NCBI GenBank assembly: GCA_034006985.1
Contig: JAVERT010000006.1
Coordinates: 51,017-115,016 of the forward strand
From: Gudongella sp034006985
Lineage (GTDB): Bacteria; Bacillota; Clostridia; Tissierellales; Tissierellaceae
DNA length: 64,000 nucleotides
Direction of reading: 5' to 3'
In this document: piece after piece, positions 17,893 through 26,082 of the stretch
Layout of the letters: each line of letters starts with the position of its first letter
How positions within the stretch are numbered: the first letter of the stretch is position 1
Notes under the pieces: model-generated
The model's database searches: none
Seen by the model: the letters and a program-made list of their open reading frames with translations, nothing else
What the model was told of the DNA's origin: nothing
Translations under genes and position numbers: made by a program

Positions 17893-18150
17893 AGAGGTGG
17901 TAAAGAAATAGGTTTGGACTAATAAGTGAGGCATAAGAATGAGCCTAATTGTGCAGTTCTAGAAACTGTCGCTAAAGGCCAAATTTCAGAAGAACGATTG
18001 CTCAGTTATTTAAAATTAAAGAAAGAAGCCAAGTATGAAGGATTAAATTCTAGGAAAATTGAACAGAAAAAAACAAATGAAATGTTTTCTGAATATGGTG
18101 GATTAAAGAAGGCAAGAGACTTAATAAAATCTAAAAATAAAAAAAGATAG
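17893..18150 (+). pseudogene. rsgA: Remnant of rsgA (ribosome small-subunit GTPase) C-terminus
   Basis: The reading GKEIGLD, two stop codons, then VRHKNEPNCAV and a helical lysine-rich tail matches the end of RsgA. There the DTPG motif is followed by (R/K)EIGL and, about 25 residues later, by a zinc site C-x-H-x5-C. Only the His and last Cys of that site remain; the segment with the first cysteines is deleted, and the GTPase domain is missing. GTG 17926 could start a 74-residue peptide but has no ribosome binding site. A functional copy is presumably elsewhere. The following 18151-18428 contains no recognisable gene. Confidence 0.6.
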
Positions 18151-18382
18151 AAAGAGACCAATTAACCAGAGTTTAGGTTAGTGAACATAAATATTTGTTG
18201 TATATTGATGCGGAATATCAAATGATTTACAGTAAGAATTATAGATTCAGTATTTTAGTGATGGTGTATAAGACAAAAGCATATTAATAAGTTTCTAGTA
18301 GTAAAAGCCTATATAATAAAAAACTATTTTTTAAATCAATTGTCTTTAATTCAAAGTATAAGTATTTTAATAATTAGTATAA

Positions 18383-18413
18383 AACCCACTAGGAAATTAG
18401 ATCTTAGTGGGTT
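18383..18413 (-). terminator. Terminator of the pilin-like gene
   Basis: Perfect 9-bp stem AACCCACTA/TAGTGGGTT (18383-18391 with 18405-18413). Read on the minus strand it is followed by a U-rich tail (TTTTATAC). Confidence 0.7.
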
Positions 18414-18428
18414 GAGATTATGTTTTCG

Positions 18429-19376
18429 TTAATTTTCTTGTATTTCTAGACTTGAAAAATTTGACTCGTTACCCCAGGCTCTAAATCCAGTATAATTAGA
18501 CATTGCAGAGGTAGTACTAGTAAAAAAGAAATCTTCACCTGTCTTTGTACCATCTATAGAAATCGATAATTTTTTATCATTTCCACTTACTGTACTGACA
18601 TCAAGCTGAATATCATGAGTGGATGTCCACCAGGGGTCATCTTTTTCTAATAAAACTTTAGTTTCAGCGTTCGAGTAGGCTGAGTTTTTTTCAGTTTGGG
18701 CTCCAGTTACTGGATCTGAACCTCTTTCTTTGATTATTATACTGCCACGTCCTCTGTCAAATTGGAGAATATAACCTGTATCAATTTCAGTATTTTCGTC
18801 TACAGATGTTTCAAAAAAAATACCATAACCCCCATTTGTACCAGTTCCAAGGATAGCTTTAGATGTTATTGTGTAGTCTTCATTTTCATTTTTTGTAAAG
18901 ATAGTACCATAAGTTGACTTTATTCCATCAGATCCATTTTTATTCCAAGTATGAGTTTGCAAAGGACTTTTTAACAATTCTTGCATATTTATCCCAGCAG
19001 AACCATATAAAATAGAATCAGGACCTAGCGTCCATATCTGGTCACCTATATTCCATTTGAATTTCACTTTATCTTGCAGTGGTATTATTACTTCTGTTAA
19101 TAGAGCATTTGTTATAAGAACTTCCATTCGATCAGTATCAGAAGTTACACCTTTAAAAATATCTTCAGTGCTAGCATTATTTTTAACGGCATATAATTGA
19201 GTTGATTTATTTAGCGTGCTAAGATTTGCAGTATCAACTTTAATTTTTGCACTTTTTGTTGAACCGGAAAAACGAGGTATAGCTATAGCAGCTAATATAC
19301 CCAATACTGCTATTACAACAATGAGCTCAATTAAAGTAAAACCAGTTTTATTTCTTTTAATACTAAACAGTCTCAT
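18429..19376 (-). CDS. Type IV pilin-like protein with beta-rich C-terminal domain
   Basis: 315 residues. The start is the ATG at 19376; AAGGGG lies 8 bases upstream, and the in-frame GTG at 19385 overlaps that region. A basic 12-residue leader ends in Gly12, followed by FTLIELIVVIAVLGILAAIAIPRF, the prepilin peptidase site and membrane/assembly helix with Glu5 of the mature protein. After a helical spacer (to about 110) comes a beta-rich region (about 150-315) with alternating GYGIFFET, TGYILQFD, LSISIDG and TGFRAWG strands. This resembles a concanavalin-like jelly roll. No pilus assembly gene is adjacent, so it must use machinery encoded elsewhere. Confidence 0.82.
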   Translation of the reverse strand: MRLFSIKRNKTGFTLIELIVVIAVLGILAAIAIPRFSGSTKSAKIKVDTANLSTLNKSTQLYAVKNNASTEDIFKGVTSDTDRMEVLITNALLTEVIIPLQDKVKFKWNIGDQIWTLGPDSILYGSAGINMQELLKSPLQTHTWNKNGSDGIKSTYGTIFTKNENEDYTITSKAILGTGTNGGYGIFFETSVDENTEIDTGYILQFDRGRGSIIIKERGSDPVTGAQTEKNSAYSNAETKVLLEKDDPWWTSTHDIQLDVSTVSGNDKKLSISIDGTKTGEDFFFTSTTSAMSNYTGFRAWGNESNFSSLEIQEN

Positions 19377-19654
19377 GTATATCACCCCTTATATTGATTA
19401 AGTTCAATTTGTATAGATATAAATTATAAGATTGCTTGAAAAAGCTTATAATAATGTGATTATAACATTTGTGCTTATATTATGATATATTTATTTGCAG
19501 GAGATGTTAATAAATTAAACAATGTGATATATTAGATTGGTAAAGTATAATATAAGAACTGTAATATTAGAAGCTTATTTTGTATGAAATGCATATTTGA
19601 AATTTTCTCATTCTATGATATTGTATAAAATAAACGTATTTTTGGAGGTGTAGT

Positions 19655-22600
19655 ATGGTTACCAAATTTAAAAAAGTAATGGTTGCAAATAGAGGCGAAA
19701 TCGCTATTAGAATATTTAGAGCGTGTAATGAACTTGGCATAAGAACAGTTGCCATTTATTCAGAAGAAGATAAGAGTTCTTTATTTCGTACAAAAGCAGA
19801 TGAATCATATTTAATAGGTAAAAATAAGGGCCCTTTAGAGGCTTATTTGAGTATTGATGAAATAATTAAAATTGCGTTAAAAAAAGGAGTAGATGCTATT
19901 CATCCTGGCTATGGATTTTTATCTGAGAATCCTGAACTTGGAAGAAAATGTAGAGAAGTTGGTATTGAGTTAATTGGGCCTACTCCTGAGATGATGGAGC
20001 AACTTGGAGATAAGATAAAGTCTAAAATTGTTGCAAAGAGGGTGGGGGTTAGTATAATACCCGGTATTGATAAGGCTGTTACCAGTGAAGATGAAGCGAG
20101 AGAATTTGCAGAATTTAGTGGATATCCAGTCATGTTGAAAGCAGCGGCTGGTGGTGGCGGTCGCGGTATGAGAATAGTAAGACGCGAAGAAGATTTGCTA
20201 AGAGAATATTACAGTGCTAAAAATGAAGCTAAAAAAGCATTTGGAATTGATGATATATTTATTGAAAAGTATTTAGAGAAGCCAAAGCATATTGAAGTTC
20301 AAATCCTTGGTGATAAGCATGGAAATATAGTGCATTTATTTGAAAGAGATTGCTCAATTCAAAGAAGGCATCAAAAGGTAATTGAATACACTCCAGCTTT
20401 TTCTATTACACAAGAACAAAGAGAAAATATATGTGCAGATGCTGTTAAAATAGCAAAAGCTGTAGATTATATGAATGCAGGAACAGTAGAGTTTTTGTTG
20501 GATAAACATGGGCAGCATTACTTCATAGAAGTAAATCCTAGAATACAGGTAGAGCATACCGTTACAGAGATGGTAACTGGGATTGATATTGTGCAGTCTC
20601 AAATTTTAGTTTCAGAGGGATATAAATTAGATTCGGATAGAATTGGAATCAAGAGTCAAGATGATATAAAGGTAAATGGTTTTTCTATACAGTGTAGAGT
20701 AACAACTGAAGATCCACAAAACAATTTTGCCCCTGATACAGGAATTATAGATATATATAGAACAGGATCGGGTGCTGGGATTAGACTAGATGGAGGAAAT
20801 GGATTTACAGGTTCAGTTATAAGCCCGTATTACGACTCTCTTTTAGTAAAAGTAATATCATGGTCAAGGACATTTGAAGATGCCTCTAGGAAGCTTAACA
20901 GAGCTCTTAAAGAGATTAAAATAAGAGGAGTTAAAACTAATATTCCGTTTTTGATAAATGTATTAAATCATCCAGAATTCATAAGTGGAAAATGTGATAC
21001 GGGATTTATTAACTTAAATGAGGGGCTATTTGATATCATTGCAAAAAAAGATATTGAACTTAAGGTGTTAAATTATATTGGAGAAAAAGTAGTAAATAAA
21101 ACAAAGGGAAATAAACCTGAGTTTGACTATCCTCGGATTCCTAAAATAACTAGGCCTGAAAATCAAAGAGGTACAAAACAAATTTTAGATGAAAAAGGAC
21201 CTGAAGGATTAGTCAATTGGATAAAGGATAATAAAAGGCTACTTATCACAGATACTACACTTAGAGATGCTCATCAATCACTTATGGCAACAAGGATGAG
21301 AACGAGTGATATGTACGATATTTCCAAAGCTGTTTCAGTACTTGGAAATGATTTGTTTTCTCTTGAGATGTGGGGTGGAGCAACATTTGATGTAGCTTAT
21401 AGATTTTTAAATGAATCCCCTTGGGAAAGGCTAGAGTTGCTTCGAAAAAAAGTACCGAATATATTATTTCAAATGCTTATAAGGGGTGCAAATGCAGTTG
21501 GATATAAAAATTATCCAGACAATGTAGTCAGAGAGTTCGTCCAGCAATCAGCTAAGAGTGGGATAGATGTGTTTAGAATATTTGACTCTTTAAACTACCT
21601 AGATGGTATGAAAGTAGCGACTGAAGAAGTTTTAAAAACTGGGAAAATAGCAGAGGCTTGTATATGCTATTCGGGAGATATTTTAAATAAGGATAAAAAG
21701 AAATACACTCTGGATTATTATATAAAAACTGCTAAGGAATTAGAAGCTACAGGTACACATATACTTGGAATTAAAGATATGTCCTCACTTTTAAAACCAG
21801 AAGCGGCCTATCAATTAGTTACAGAACTAAAAAAAGAAATCAAAATCCCAATCCACCTTCATACCCATGATACAAGTGGAAATGGAATTGCAACACTTTT
21901 AATGGCAACTCATGCAGGGGTAGATATTGTGGATGCAGCATTTAATAGTATGTCAGGAATAACAAGTCAGCCAGCTTTAAACTCTATAGTAGCAGCGCTT
22001 GAACACTCAGATAGAACTACAGGACTTGATTTAGATTCACTTCAAGTTATATCAGATTATTGGGCTGCTGTAAGACCGATATATGCTGAATTTGAATCTG
22101 ATCTTAAGTCTGGTACAGCGGAGATTTATAAATATGAGATCCCTGGAGGACAGTATTCAAATTTCAAACCACAGGTTGAAAGTTTTGGATTAGGGCATAG
22201 ATTTGGCGAAGTAAAAGAGATGTTTAAAACTGTAAATGATATGCTTGGAGATATTATAAAGGTAACGCCTACATCTAAAGCAGTAGGAGATTTAGCAATA
22301 TTTATGGTTCAAAATGATTTAGATCCAGAGAATATATATGAAAAAGCAAAAGATATGGCTTTCCCAGATAGTTCAGTATCATATTTTAAGGGAATGATGG
22401 GTCAGCCAATGGGGGGATTTCCAGAAAGACTGCAAAAATTAGTCTTAAAAGGAGAAAAACCAATTACAGGTAGAGCAGGAGAACTATTAGATGATGAAGA
22501 TTTTTCTAAGATTAAAAAATATTTAGAAGAAAACTATAAAATAGAAGTAAATATGGAAGATGCTCTTTCTTATGCTCTTTATCCTAAAGTATTTGAAGAT

Positions 22601-23086
22601 TATTTAAAATACAAAGAAGAAAATGGCGATTTAAGTAGAATGAAAAGCGATATGTTTTTTTATGGATTAAGAGAAGGTGAAACAGGAGAAGTAGAAATAG
22701 AAGAAGGAAAGATACTTGTAATTAAACTTGTTGAAATAGGAGCGGTAGATGACAAAGGGTTTAGAACTCTTTATTTTGAAGTAAATGATAGTAGAAGAAC
22801 TGTGAAAGTATTTGACAAAGCAAGCAATATTGTAAAAACTAGCATAGAATTAAAAATGGCAGATCCAGAAGATAAAAGAGATATAGGTTCAAGTATACCT
22901 GGAACAGTAGCTAAGATTCTAGTTAAATTAGGAGATAAGATTGAAAAAAACCAGTTAGTTGCTGTAGTTGAAGCGATGAAAATGGAGACACAAATCACTT
23001 CTTCTATTGAAGGTAAAGTAGATTCTATCCTTTCTAAAGAAGGAGATAGAATAGAATCAGGAGAATTATTAATAAGACTTGAATAG
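19655..23086 (+). CDS. pyc: Pyruvate carboxylase
   Basis: 1143 residues, the full single-chain length. Biotin carboxylase domain (about 1-450) with AAAGGGGRGMR ATP-grasp loop and EVNPRIQVEHTVTE. Carboxyltransferase domain (about 530-810) with DTTLRDAHQSLMATRMRT and the metal-binding HLHTHDTSGN. Then the PYC_OADA domain and a C-terminal biotinyl domain with biotin-accepting Lys1109 in EAMKMET. It makes oxaloacetate from pyruvate, bicarbonate and ATP, feeding anabolic C4 compounds in an anaerobe with an incomplete TCA cycle. It is monocistronic, with GGAGG upstream and a terminator downstream. Confidence 0.97.
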   Translation: MVTKFKKVMVANRGEIAIRIFRACNELGIRTVAIYSEEDKSSLFRTKADESYLIGKNKGPLEAYLSIDEIIKIALKKGVDAIHPGYGFLSENPELGRKCREVGIELIGPTPEMMEQLGDKIKSKIVAKRVGVSIIPGIDKAVTSEDEAREFAEFSGYPVMLKAAAGGGGRGMRIVRREEDLLREYYSAKNEAKKAFGIDDIFIEKYLEKPKHIEVQILGDKHGNIVHLFERDCSIQRRHQKVIEYTPAFSITQEQRENICADAVKIAKAVDYMNAGTVEFLLDKHGQHYFIEVNPRIQVEHTVTEMVTGIDIVQSQILVSEGYKLDSDRIGIKSQDDIKVNGFSIQCRVTTEDPQNNFAPDTGIIDIYRTGSGAGIRLDGGNGFTGSVISPYYDSLLVKVISWSRTFEDASRKLNRALKEIKIRGVKTNIPFLINVLNHPEFISGKCDTGFINLNEGLFDIIAKKDIELKVLNYIGEKVVNKTKGNKPEFDYPRIPKITRPENQRGTKQILDEKGPEGLVNWIKDNKRLLITDTTLRDAHQSLMATRMRTSDMYDISKAVSVLGNDLFSLEMWGGATFDVAYRFLNESPWERLELLRKKVPNILFQMLIRGANAVGYKNYPDNVVREFVQQSAKSGIDVFRIFDSLNYLDGMKVATEEVLKTGKIAEACICYSGDILNKDKKKYTLDYYIKTAKELEATGTHILGIKDMSSLLKPEAAYQLVTELKKEIKIPIHLHTHDTSGNGIATLLMATHAGVDIVDAAFNSMSGITSQPALNSIVAALEHSDRTTGLDLDSLQVISDYWAAVRPIYAEFESDLKSGTAEIYKYEIPGGQYSNFKPQVESFGLGHRFGEVKEMFKTVNDMLGDIIKVTPTSKAVGDLAIFMVQNDLDPENIYEKAKDMAFPDSSVSYFKGMMGQPMGGFPERLQKLVLKGEKPITGRAGELLDDEDFSKIKKYLEENYKIEVNMEDALSYALYPKVFEDYLKYKEENGDLSRMKSDMFFYGLREGETGEVEIEEGKILVIKLVEIGAVDDKGFRTLYFEVNDSRRTVKVFDKASNIVKTSIELKMADPEDKRDIGSSIPGTVAKILVKLGDKIEKNQLVAVVEAMKMETQITSSIEGKVDSILSKEGDRIESGELLIRLE

Positions 23087-23232
23087 TTATAAAAGTTTCT
23101 TTGAAGAATGTGTATTATATGCTTAGCAAGTTATATTTAGATAAATTAGTTTGCAGAATTTATCAAATTTTAGGTTCCATGATGTAAGAGTAGGGCATCA
23201 TTTAAATGAGGAAAGTAGATTATTTTTATTTT

Positions 23233-23267
23233 AAGCCAGTAGGATAAATTTCTATTGGCTTTTTTCT
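23233..23267 (+). terminator. Terminator after the pyruvate carboxylase gene
   Basis: Eleven-bp stem (23234-23244 with 23250-23260, two G-T pairs) followed by TTTTTT. Confidence 0.75.
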
Positions 23268-23383
23268 GAAAAAATGATGCAAAATCATACTAGATAGTAT
23301 ATTATTACTATTAGGCGTATGTTAAGGTTAATAGATAAAATTAAAGCATAATTAACAAGTCAAGCGTAATGGAGGATGAGTTC

Positions 23384-24538
23384 GTGGATTTAATTTCAAA
23401 TTTTACTATAAATATTTATTCTATGTTTATACTTATTATCATATATACACAATCCTCAAAATATGCTGATAGAGATTATTTACATAACAAGTTATTTATA
23501 AAACTAATAAGAGTTACATTCTTTATGTTGATTTTTGATATAATTGGAAGATTTGATGGAAATCCAGGTACAATCAACTCAATTTTGAATCAAAGCGGAA
23601 ATTACTTGTTATTTTTATTAGCACCGATTATACCATCATATTGGCTAGGATACGTAGATTATCAAATATACCAAAATGAAACTAGAACAAGAAAGTTGTT
23701 TTATCCTTTACTAATTATAAATGCATTTAATTTTATTATGCTTAATTTAAGTCAAATTTATGGATGGTATTATTATATTGATTCAGCTAACCTATATCAT
23801 AGAGGATCTTTGTATTGGGTTGCTTCGTCTATTCCATTTTTATTTATAATATATACTTCTATTTTCATATTTATAAATAGAAAGAAAATACAAAAAAAGT
23901 ATTTTTTATCGCTTTTGTTTTTTTCAATCCCTCCACTTGTAGGGACAGCATTACAAATAGTATTTTATGGAATTTCTTTAGTTTTGAATGGAATGGTTTT
24001 ATCGATTTTAATTGTTCAATTTAATATTCACAATGAAAGTGTATTTATAGACTATCTTACTGGTGTGAACAATCGTAAAAAGTTAGATGACTATTTAAAA
24101 GAAAAAATACAAACTGCTACTGATAGAAGGTCGTTTTCTGCAATTATGATTGATATAAATGGATTTAAATCCATTAACGATAGATTTGGTCACGACATTG
24201 GAGATAAAGCACTTCAAGCCATTGCAAAATTATTGACAAGTAGTATTAGGTCAAATGATTTTATAGGTAGGTTTGGTGGCGATGAATTCTGTGTTGTTTT
24301 AGGGGTTTCGGATGAAAGAAGGCTACTAGATGTTGTAAATCGAATTAAGAATAATATTAAAAAGTATAATCAAATGGAAGACCAACCATATACATTGGGA
24401 CTTAGTATGGGTTATGCAGTTTACGATTATAAATCAAATATGACAGTTGAAGAATTTCAAAAGCATATTGATTCATTGATGTATAAAAATAAAGAAAAGC
24501 GGAACGGTATATTAATTGAGTCAAAATTAAATAGCTAA
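23384..24538 (+). CDS. Membrane diguanylate cyclase (7-helix sensor plus GGDEF)
   Basis: 384 residues. The GTG at 23384 is preferred because GGAGG sits 8 bases upstream; the ATG at 23369 overlaps that site. The N-terminal half has about seven hydrophobic helices like a 7TM or histidine-kinase-type sensor region. The C-terminal GGDEF domain (about 225-384) has the intact motif RFGGDEFCVVL, DINGFKSINDRFGH and a GVNNRK start. It should synthesise cyclic-di-GMP, opposing the HD-GYP protein at 1747. No inhibitory RxxD site is obvious five residues before GGDEF. Confidence 0.9.
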   Translation: MDLISNFTINIYSMFILIIIYTQSSKYADRDYLHNKLFIKLIRVTFFMLIFDIIGRFDGNPGTINSILNQSGNYLLFLLAPIIPSYWLGYVDYQIYQNETRTRKLFYPLLIINAFNFIMLNLSQIYGWYYYIDSANLYHRGSLYWVASSIPFLFIIYTSIFIFINRKKIQKKYFLSLLFFSIPPLVGTALQIVFYGISLVLNGMVLSILIVQFNIHNESVFIDYLTGVNNRKKLDDYLKEKIQTATDRRSFSAIMIDINGFKSINDRFGHDIGDKALQAIAKLLTSSIRSNDFIGRFGGDEFCVVLGVSDERRLLDVVNRIKNNIKKYNQMEDQPYTLGLSMGYAVYDYKSNMTVEEFQKHIDSLMYKNKEKRNGILIESKLNS

Positions 24539-24588
24539 TGATAGTTTAATATTAGTAAAAAAAATAGGAAGATAATGGAAATTATTAA

Positions 24589-24618
24589 TTGCTTATATAA
24601 AACAAAATATGATATAAT
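24589..24618 (+). promoter_or_regulatory. Promoter of the DUF3798 ABC importer operon
   Basis: TTGCTT (24589-24594) and a perfect TATAAT (24613-24618) with an 18-bp spacer. Transcription would start near 24625, leaving a leader of about 165 bases. Confidence 0.65.
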
Positions 24619-24626
24619 CATCTAGC

Positions 24627-24702
24627 GATGACAGAACTTTATTTTTGGATTTTATTTCGGTCAAAGGGCAGTAATACCAAAAAAGGTGGTGTCATTTTTT
24701 TT
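24627..24702 (+). promoter_or_regulatory. Structured 5' leader ending in a U8 tract (candidate attenuator/riboswitch, class unknown)
   Basis: GATGAC (24627-24632) can pair with GTCATT (24691-24696, one G-U), and TTTTTGG (24642-24648) with CCAAAAA (24677-24683). The closing helix runs directly into eight T residues (24695-24702), as in a regulated terminator. About 90 bases still separate it from the start codon of the binding-protein gene. I could not match it to a named riboswitch class. Confidence 0.4.
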
Positions 24703-24791
24703 GGGTAAAAAGCCCTAGAATTGTTCTTATCAAGAGTTTAAATCTATAAAAAATAGATAGATTTACACTAAAATAAAAAGGGGGTTTTTAA

Positions 24792-25997
24792 ATGTATAAG
24801 AGAGTATTGTTAGTTGCATTAAGTGTTATCATGCTTTTAAGTTTAATAGCATGTACTGCAGCACCGGAAGTAGATTCTGATGTTATTCATATTGGTATTG
24901 TAACAGGAACAGTTTCACAAGGCGAGGATGAACTTCGTGGAGCAGAAGCTATGATTGAAAAATATGGCGACGCAGACGCAGGTGGTATGATAAAGCATGT
25001 AACTTATCCTGACAATTTTATGCAAGAGCAAGAAACTACTATTGCTCAAATTATAGGTTTATCAGATGACCCTAACATGAAAGCTATCGTTGTAAACCAA
25101 GCAGTTCCAGGAACTTCTGCAGCTTTCAAAGAAATTCGTGAAAAAAGACCGGACATAATATTACTTGCTAACTCTTCACAAGAAGATACAGCTATGATTG
25201 AAGCAGCAGCAGACTTAGTAATAGACCCAGATAATATTAACCGTGGATACCTTATGGTATTAGCAGCTAAGAAAATGGGAGCTGATACATTTGTTCATAT
25301 TTCTTTCCCAAGACATATGAGTATTGAATTATTATCAGTTAGAAGAAATATAATGGAAGAAGCAGCAAAAGATTTAGGACTTAAATTTGCATTTGAAACA
25401 GCTCCAGACCCAATGAGTGATGTTGGTATACCGGGAGCACAAAACTTTATCCTAGAGCAAATGCCAGCATGGGTTGACAAATATGGTAAAGACACAGCTT
25501 TCTTTGCTACAAATGACGCACAAACTGAGCCTTTATTAAAAAGAGTAGCAGAACTTGGAGCAATCTTTGTTGAACCAGATCTACCTTCACCAATAATGGG
25601 TTATCCAGGTGCTTTTGGCATCGATTTAAAAGACGAAGCAGGCGACTGGCCAGCAATTCTTAATAAAGTTGAAGAAGCAGTTGTAGCAGCAGGCGGCGGC
25701 GGAAGAATGGGAACTTGGGCTTATTCATATGGCTATACAGCAACTCAAGCATTAGTTGAGTATGGTAAACAAGTTACAGAAGGAACTATGGAAAAAGATA
25801 ATTTAACAGATGTTTTGGCAGCATTTGAAATGTATACACCAGGTGCAGCTTGGAATGGATCATTACTTTATGATAGAGTTCTAGGCGAAGAGATTCCTAA
25901 CCATGTTATGGTTTACCAAGACACATATGTATTTGGTAAAGGTTATATTGGAAATGGTACTGAAGTAGTACCAGATAAATATAAGGATATAAAATAA
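24792..25997 (+). CDS. DUF3798 substrate-binding lipoprotein of an ABC importer
   Basis: 401 residues. Signal peptide with lipobox LIAC (mature Cys near residue 21), so it is membrane-anchored on the outside. The rest resembles periplasmic-binding-protein-like DUF3798 proteins: IHIGIVTGTVSQGEDE strand, DPNMKAIVVNQA, FVHISFPRHMS, and an Ala/Gly-rich AAGGGGRMGTWAYSYGY segment. Family ligands are not established. It is the first gene of an operon with a double ATPase and two permeases of the ribose/nucleoside type, so a nucleoside-, sugar- or cofactor-like ligand is plausible but unproven. Confidence 0.85.
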   Translation: MYKRVLLVALSVIMLLSLIACTAAPEVDSDVIHIGIVTGTVSQGEDELRGAEAMIEKYGDADAGGMIKHVTYPDNFMQEQETTIAQIIGLSDDPNMKAIVVNQAVPGTSAAFKEIREKRPDIILLANSSQEDTAMIEAAADLVIDPDNINRGYLMVLAAKKMGADTFVHISFPRHMSIELLSVRRNIMEEAAKDLGLKFAFETAPDPMSDVGIPGAQNFILEQMPAWVDKYGKDTAFFATNDAQTEPLLKRVAELGAIFVEPDLPSPIMGYPGAFGIDLKDEAGDWPAILNKVEEAVVAAGGGGRMGTWAYSYGYTATQALVEYGKQVTEGTMEKDNLTDVLAAFEMYTPGAAWNGSLLYDRVLGEEIPNHVMVYQDTYVFGKGYIGNGTEVVPDKYKDIK

Positions 25998-26002
25998 TTA
26001 TA

Positions 26003-26044
26003 AATACATGTGGAACGGTCTATTAAGACCGTTCCACATGTATT
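26003..26044 (+). other. Perfect 19-bp intercistronic hairpin
   Basis: Arms 26003-26021 and 26026-26044 are perfectly complementary around a 4-base loop. No T run follows, so it is less likely to be a full terminator. It more likely stabilises the binding-protein mRNA or causes partial read-through, giving more binding protein than ATPase and permease. Confidence 0.7.
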
Positions 26045-26082
26045 AAACAATTACATAAAAAAGTTTATTAAGAGGTGAATCC

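Noticed and set aside
18184..18290. Possible remnant reading EHKYLLYIDAEYQMIYSKNY after the rsgA fossil
   Set aside because: No start signal or recognised family, and such open stretches arise by chance in AT-rich DNA.
24627..24702. Assignment of the DUF3798 leader to a named riboswitch such as TPP, purine, cyclic-di-GMP or guanidine classes
   Set aside because: None of the conserved core sequences of those classes could be found; kept as unclassified.
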